From an uncultured Campylobacter sp. (GTDB lineage Bacteria; Campylobacterota; Campylobacteria; Campylobacterales; Campylobacteraceae), in NCBI RefSeq assembly GCF_938039205.1, contig NZ_CALHVM010000054.1, forward strand, positions 1 through 47,362: 47,362 nucleotides of DNA, given 5' to 3'. This document shows positions 44,138 to 47,362 of the stretch, in pieces. Under the pieces are notes generated by a model that did no database searches, was not told the origin of the DNA, and saw only the letters and a program-made list of their open reading frames with translations. A program made the position numbers and the translations under genes. Position 1 is the stretch's first letter; every line of letters starts with the position of its first letter.

Positions 44138-44175
44138 TTTAAGCCGATTTGATTCGGCTTAAATCCTTTTATTTT
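44138..44175 (+). terminator. Rho-independent terminator after chaperone gene
   Basis: TTTAAGCCGA (44138-44147) pairs with TCGGCTTAAA (44154-44163) around TTTGAT, followed by TCCTTTTATTTTT. Confidence 0.85.
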
Positions 44176-44283
44176 TAGTCAAATTTGACCGATTTTTTAA
44201 ATTTAGTTGCTTACTCGCCAAGACCCGCACCTTTACGGCATAAATTTATCTCCAAACGATATCAAATTTAATCTCACGAAGTC

Positions 44284-44782
44284 ATGGATACCATAAGCTA
44301 CGATAGGCTTTCACTTTCTGAGTGATAGTTTTATGTGGGAAGCAATGAAATACACACAACCTTTTAGCGGCTCGGTCTTGGTCTGTGAGTTTTACAAGAA
44401 ATTTAACGGTCAAACGATAGTGGCGAGCCGTACGCTAAATACTAAATTTTTAGGCGAAAAAGAGCAGATGGACGATACTCTTTTTAACGATGAATTTAGA
44501 GTTTTTACGGATGACAAAGTAGGGGCGAGATATCTTTTGACGCCTACGTTTATGAGACGTTTGTACGAGCTAAAGGAAAAATTTGCGGGAGATATGGGGG
44601 TGAGCGCGGCATTTATGGACGACAAATTTTACCTATTTTTAAACGGAGCGGAAAATAGATTTGAAACAACTCTCTTTTCGCTACCGCCTAGCCTTTATGA
44701 GGTAAAGCAGATAAAAAAGGAAATTTCAGAGCTTTTATCTATCATAGACGAATTAAATTTGAACCTTGATATTTTTAAGTGA
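44284..44782 (+). pseudogene. DUF3137 gene remnant
   Basis: The frame from ATG 44333 encodes 149 residues that match only the C-terminal part of DUF3137 membrane proteins, which normally exceed 300 residues (VCEFYKKFNGQT, then DDKVGARYLLTPTFMRRLYELK, then IIDELNLNLDIFK). Just upstream, another frame (44284-44325) reads DTISYDRLSLSE, resembling the ISYD segment that precedes this region in intact family members, then stops. Membrane helices and middle part are missing. This suggests a deletion plus frameshift. A functional short protein cannot be excluded, because the 149-residue frame itself is uninterrupted. Confidence 0.6.
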
Positions 44783-44913
44783 GGGCAAATTTGACGGCTT
44801 AGATGATTGGGGATTTTGCAGATAAATTTGAGCGAGAATTTACGGCCGTACCATCTAGTGTCTTACTAGTTAAAATTTAGCCGCTCGCCTTAACCCGTTT
44901 TTAGGCTTTTGAT

Positions 44914-44921
44914 GATATAAT
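44914..44921 (+). promoter_or_regulatory. Extended -10 promoter of quinone reductase gene
   Basis: TGA-TATAAT (44916-44921) is ~120 nt before ATG 45041, leaving a leader of about 110 nt. The leader holds AGGAGAG without a clear start codon behind it. Confidence 0.55.
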
Positions 44922-45040
44922 TTCTCAAAAATAAGACTTTTGCGGTTTGAGGAGAGTTTAAAAATCAGCAAATTTAATCAGCTTAAATTTAACGTCCCAA
45001 AAGCGCAAATGCTCTAAAATTTATCAAAAAAGGAGCCAAA

Positions 45041-45589
45041 ATGAAAACGCTAGTAGTTTTATCTCACCCAAATTTCGCCGCCTCTCGCCTAAACAAGGCG
45101 CTGGTAAACGCCGCTAAAAGCGCAGGCGCCGAGGTTCGCCACCTAGAGGGGCTATATGGCACCGACGCCCTAAAAATCGACGTCGAAGCAGAGCAAGAGG
45201 CGTTTTTGCGCGCCGATCGCATCGTGTTTTTGTTCCCGATGATGGGCTTTAACGTGCCCTCCATGCTAAAGGCCTACATCGACTACGTGCTCAGCCGCGG
45301 CTTTGCCTACGGCGAGGGCGCGAAGATCGCGGGCAAACAGCTACAAATCGCCGTGAGCGCGGGCGGCGGGCTAGGCGAATACTCCAAGCACGGCGCGATC
45401 AAATTTACCCTAAACGAGATTTTGCTGCCGCTTCAGTGCTGCGCGGACTTTTGCGAGCTCGTTTACGGGCGCATCTTTGCTAGCTGCGGCGTGGAGCCGG
45501 GCGTTCCTGATAGCGCGATAGAGGCGCATGCAGCGAGATTTACGAAGCTCTTGAACGACGAGCTTGAAGAGCACGAATATCAAATTTAA
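45041..45589 (+). CDS. NAD(P)H-dependent flavodoxin-fold oxidoreductase (KefF/quinone reductase type)
   Basis: This 182-residue protein has a flavodoxin-like fold: the first strand and phosphate loop LVVLSHPNFAASRLNKAL, the FMN-contact FLFPMMGFNVPSMLKAYID and a later VSAGGGLGEYSKHG loop. Members (KefF, MdaB, NQO family) reduce quinones and help against oxidative or electrophile stress. No KefC antiporter is nearby, so a regulatory KefF role is not supported. AAAGGAG precedes ATG 45041. It ends 43 nt before a strong terminator. Confidence 0.85.
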   Translation: MKTLVVLSHPNFAASRLNKALVNAAKSAGAEVRHLEGLYGTDALKIDVEAEQEAFLRADRIVFLFPMMGFNVPSMLKAYIDYVLSRGFAYGEGAKIAGKQLQIAVSAGGGLGEYSKHGAIKFTLNEILLPLQCCADFCELVYGRIFASCGVEPGVPDSAIEAHAARFTKLLNDELEEHEYQI

Positions 45590-45975
45590 CGATGCAAAAT
45601 AGCTCGGCCTTGAGCCCAAATTTGCACCGCTAGCGGCGATTTCCCGTGCGGAGTCGCCGCTTTTTCAAATTTAACCGCGCAAAGTGCCCGCTTTGGTTTT
45701 AGCGAGCGGTTCGGCGCGTTTTGGCGGTTTTTCATCGTTGCCTATTGGGGCGAGCTTTTGCTGGGCGGCCTAGACCTGCGCCATTTTCGTTTAACTTTAG
45801 TTCGGGCGTATTTTGCGGCGCGAATCGGTTAAATTTGCGGTATCGCACCAAAGCTCGCGACCGTATCTTTTGCCGCGAGCGACGATTTTGGTTTTAGAAA
45901 TTTTACGCATTAGGATTCGGCTTTAAATTTGGCTCGTTTTAAAACGGCGCAAATCCTTATAAATTCGGAGTTTTT
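45590..45975. other. Intergenic region before mqnA
   Basis: Apart from the terminator at 45632-45665 this 386-bp GC-rich stretch shows no gene. Short plus-strand frames lack family features and ribosome sites. The mqnA promoter was not identified with confidence. Confidence 0.5.
45632..45665 (+). terminator. Rho-independent terminator after quinone reductase gene
   Basis: AGCGGCGA (45632-45639) pairs with TCGCCGCT (45654-45661), followed by TTTT. Confidence 0.8.
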
Positions 45976-46674
45976 ATGATTTTTGGCAAGATTGATTATC
46001 TAAATTTGCTTCCTTTTCACGTATTTTTAAAGCGCTCGCGCCTAAGCTCTCAGGACAAAAAAATCATCGAATTTAAAAAGGGCGTGCCAAGCAAACTAAA
46101 CCGCGATCTGTGCTGCCGTAGGATCGACGCAGCCGTGATTTCAAGCATCGAAAGCGGCAAAAAACGCTATAAAAAGGTGAGCCTGGGCATCATCGCAAAA
46201 GGCGACGTCAAAAGCGTGCTCGTGCGAAAGGGCACTGCCGCGCGTCTCGACCCCGCGTCTGCTAGCTCAAACGCGCTAGCAGCAGTGCTGGGGCTTGAGG
46301 GCGAGGTGCTCATCGGCGACCGCGCGCTAAAGGCGTATCTGCGGGAGGGCGAGGATGCGTTTTACGATATGGGGCGGGCGTGGCGCGAGCGGACGGGCTT
46401 GCCGTTTGTTTTCGGGCGATTTTCCTGCGTGAAGGGGCGCGGCGCGTATGAGCGATTGGCGCGCGAGTTTTTGCGAGCAAATGTCAAAATCCCAAACTAT
46501 ATCCTCGCCAAATACGCCCAAACTAGGGGCATCAGCGCGGACGATATCAAATGGTATCTCAAATTTATCAGCTACGAAATCGGCGCAAAGGAGCAAAAGG
46601 CGCTGCGGATATTTTTCAAAGAAGTGCGAAAAAACGGACGCACGGCAAAGCTTTTGGCGCGAGACGAGCGGTAA
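45976..46674 (+). CDS. mqnA: Chorismate dehydratase of futalosine menaquinone pathway
   Basis: This 232-residue MqnA/MqnD-family protein starts GKIDYLNLLPFHVF and has KKGVPSKLNRDLCCRRIDAAVISSIES, typical of MqnA with its ligand pocket. It dehydrates chorismate in the alternative menaquinone pathway used by Campylobacter and Helicobacter. MqnD is the other family member, but gene context in C. jejuni (next to upp) supports MqnA. Its C-terminus ends shortly before an AAATTT-rich gap. Confidence 0.88.
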   Translation: MIFGKIDYLNLLPFHVFLKRSRLSSQDKKIIEFKKGVPSKLNRDLCCRRIDAAVISSIESGKKRYKKVSLGIIAKGDVKSVLVRKGTAARLDPASASSNALAAVLGLEGEVLIGDRALKAYLREGEDAFYDMGRAWRERTGLPFVFGRFSCVKGRGAYERLAREFLRANVKIPNYILAKYAQTRGISADDIKWYLKFISYEIGAKEQKALRIFFKEVRKNGRTAKLLARDER

Positions 46675-46973
46675 GCGCAAATTTACTCTAGCGCACCGCT
46701 TTTTAAATTTGCCTTTTTATCTCGGGCGGTTTTCGCAGTCGCTTCAAATGCTGTAGTTTAGAGCCTAACCACCGCATAGCGCTAAATTTTAACCACTCTA
46801 AGCGGCGCATTTTTAGAAGCTAGCAAGATTTGGTCAAATTTGAAATTTGACGGGCAAATTTACGTCCGTTCTCGTCAAATTTCGCCTGCTTAAATTTTAA
46901 ATTTGCGCCGCCGCGAGCTCAAATTTTATTCGGTCAAATTTATATTTTAGCTTCGTCTTTGCGCCGAGATTAT
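46675..46973. other. Intergenic region with dense AAATTT palindromes
   Basis: Eleven AAATTT hexamers occur between 46679 and 46945. No gene or clear terminator is seen. Confidence 0.6.
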
Positions 46974-47362
46974 TTACTTCAAATTCGAGCCAGGGCTAGA
47001 TTTACTTCGGTTACTATCTACGTAAATCACCTTGGTCGGGTCGTTTTCAAAACTATTTGTAAAACTTGATATAGAGCCCATTTTTTTATTATCATTTGCC
47101 CAGCTGATAAATTCTCTAATTGTAAAAGTAGAATTTTCGTCTGGACAATGTTTTTCATAATGATTAATTCTTAGTTTTTTCCTAAAGTTAAAAAATACGG
47201 GATTTACTTTTGTAGGAGTTTCGCCTTGACTTATTGTAATTTCATCTAATCTTTTTTTATTATATTCGTAGTGTTTATAGAAATTTTTATCTATCTGATT
47301 TTCTTTATAGCACTCCTCATACGCCTCCTTTAGCTGCTCCTTAGTTGGAGCATTAGGGAGGT
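46974..47362 (-). CDS. Unknown protein, C-terminal part (gene continues past right edge)
   Basis: An open minus-strand frame enters from the right edge and ends at TAA 46976-46974, giving 129 residues without a start. The product is hydrophilic, rich in Lys, Asn, Tyr and Glu (EFISWANDNKKMGSISSF, ending SKSSPGSNLK). I do not recognise it. The DNA is clearly more AT-rich than mqnA and its neighbours and has no AAATTT clustering, which suggests recent transfer. It could belong to a phage or accessory island beyond the window. Confidence 0.7.
   Translation of the reverse strand, partial: LPNAPTKEQLKEAYEECYKENQIDKNFYKHYEYNKKRLDEITISQGETPTKVNPVFFNFRKKLRINHYEKHCPDENSTFTIREFISWANDNKKMGSISSFTNSFENDPTKVIYVDSNRSKSSPGSNLK

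Noticed and set aside
45041..45589. KefF as regulator of a potassium efflux system
   Set aside because: No KefC-type antiporter gene is nearby, so only the enzyme family is claimed.

Overview
The window reads as chromosomal DNA of an oral-type Campylobacter, close to C. rectus or C. showae. Evidence is the large acidic RTX-type S-layer proteins with an N-terminal DUF4214 domain, the complete pseudaminic acid (pse) set with a Maf protein, the futalosine-pathway gene mqnA, an epsilonproteobacterial-type nickel ECF transporter, extended -10 promoters (TGN-TATAAT), and a strong excess of the palindrome AAATTT. From memory, the genes mqnA, upp, malic enzyme, gltX, SurA-like chaperone, accC, accB, dcd, pseB and pseC also lie together in C. 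jejuni (around Cj1285c-Cj1294). The neighbourhood is therefore conserved, with other genes inserted here.

Layout. 1-10076 (+): three tandem S-layer/RTX paralogues, the first cut by the left edge. Genes 2 and 3 start with a perfectly identical 133-bp block holding promoter, leader, ribosome site and first codons. 10396-17877 (-): an ABC-dependent polysaccharide operon, wzm-wzt-(methyltransferase/coiled coil/two glycosyltransferases)-gmd-rmd, predicted to make and export a chain-capped glycan from GDP-6-deoxyhexose, probably D-rhamnose. 17948-25631 (-): the pseudaminic acid operon pseB-pseC-pseF-(small membrane protein)-pseG-pseH-pseI-maf. 26002-26562 (-): dcd. 26756-30064 (+): a subtilase autotransporter. 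30368-30775 (-): a secreted Sel1-repeat protein. 31140-34210 (+): nikKMLQO nickel uptake. 34321-35792 (+): modAB without modC. 35937-37720 (+): accB-accC. 37721-38906: a 1.2-kb stretch with no convincing gene. 38907-39700 (-): a barnase/barstar-like ribonuclease and inhibitor. 39926-43194 (-): gltX-malic enzyme-upp. 43282-44118 (+): SurA/PpiC-like chaperone. 44284-44782 (+): a broken DUF3137 gene. 45041-45589 (+): flavodoxin-fold quinone reductase. 45976-46674 (+): mqnA. 46974-47362 (-): an AT-rich partial gene of unknown function.

How it fits together. The left 25 kb is a cell-surface region: S-layer subunits, a long-chain polysaccharide exporter whose product could anchor an S-layer (as LPS does in C. 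fetus), and nonulosonic acid synthesis with a Maf glycosyltransferase. The most notable points are the shared S-layer expression cassette, the WsaE/WbdD-like fusion likely to set glycan chain length, the membrane-anchored barnase with its inhibitor, a 12-bp inverted repeat enclosing the modA promoter, and the split molybdate transporter. No tRNA, rRNA, CRISPR array or insertion sequence was recognised.
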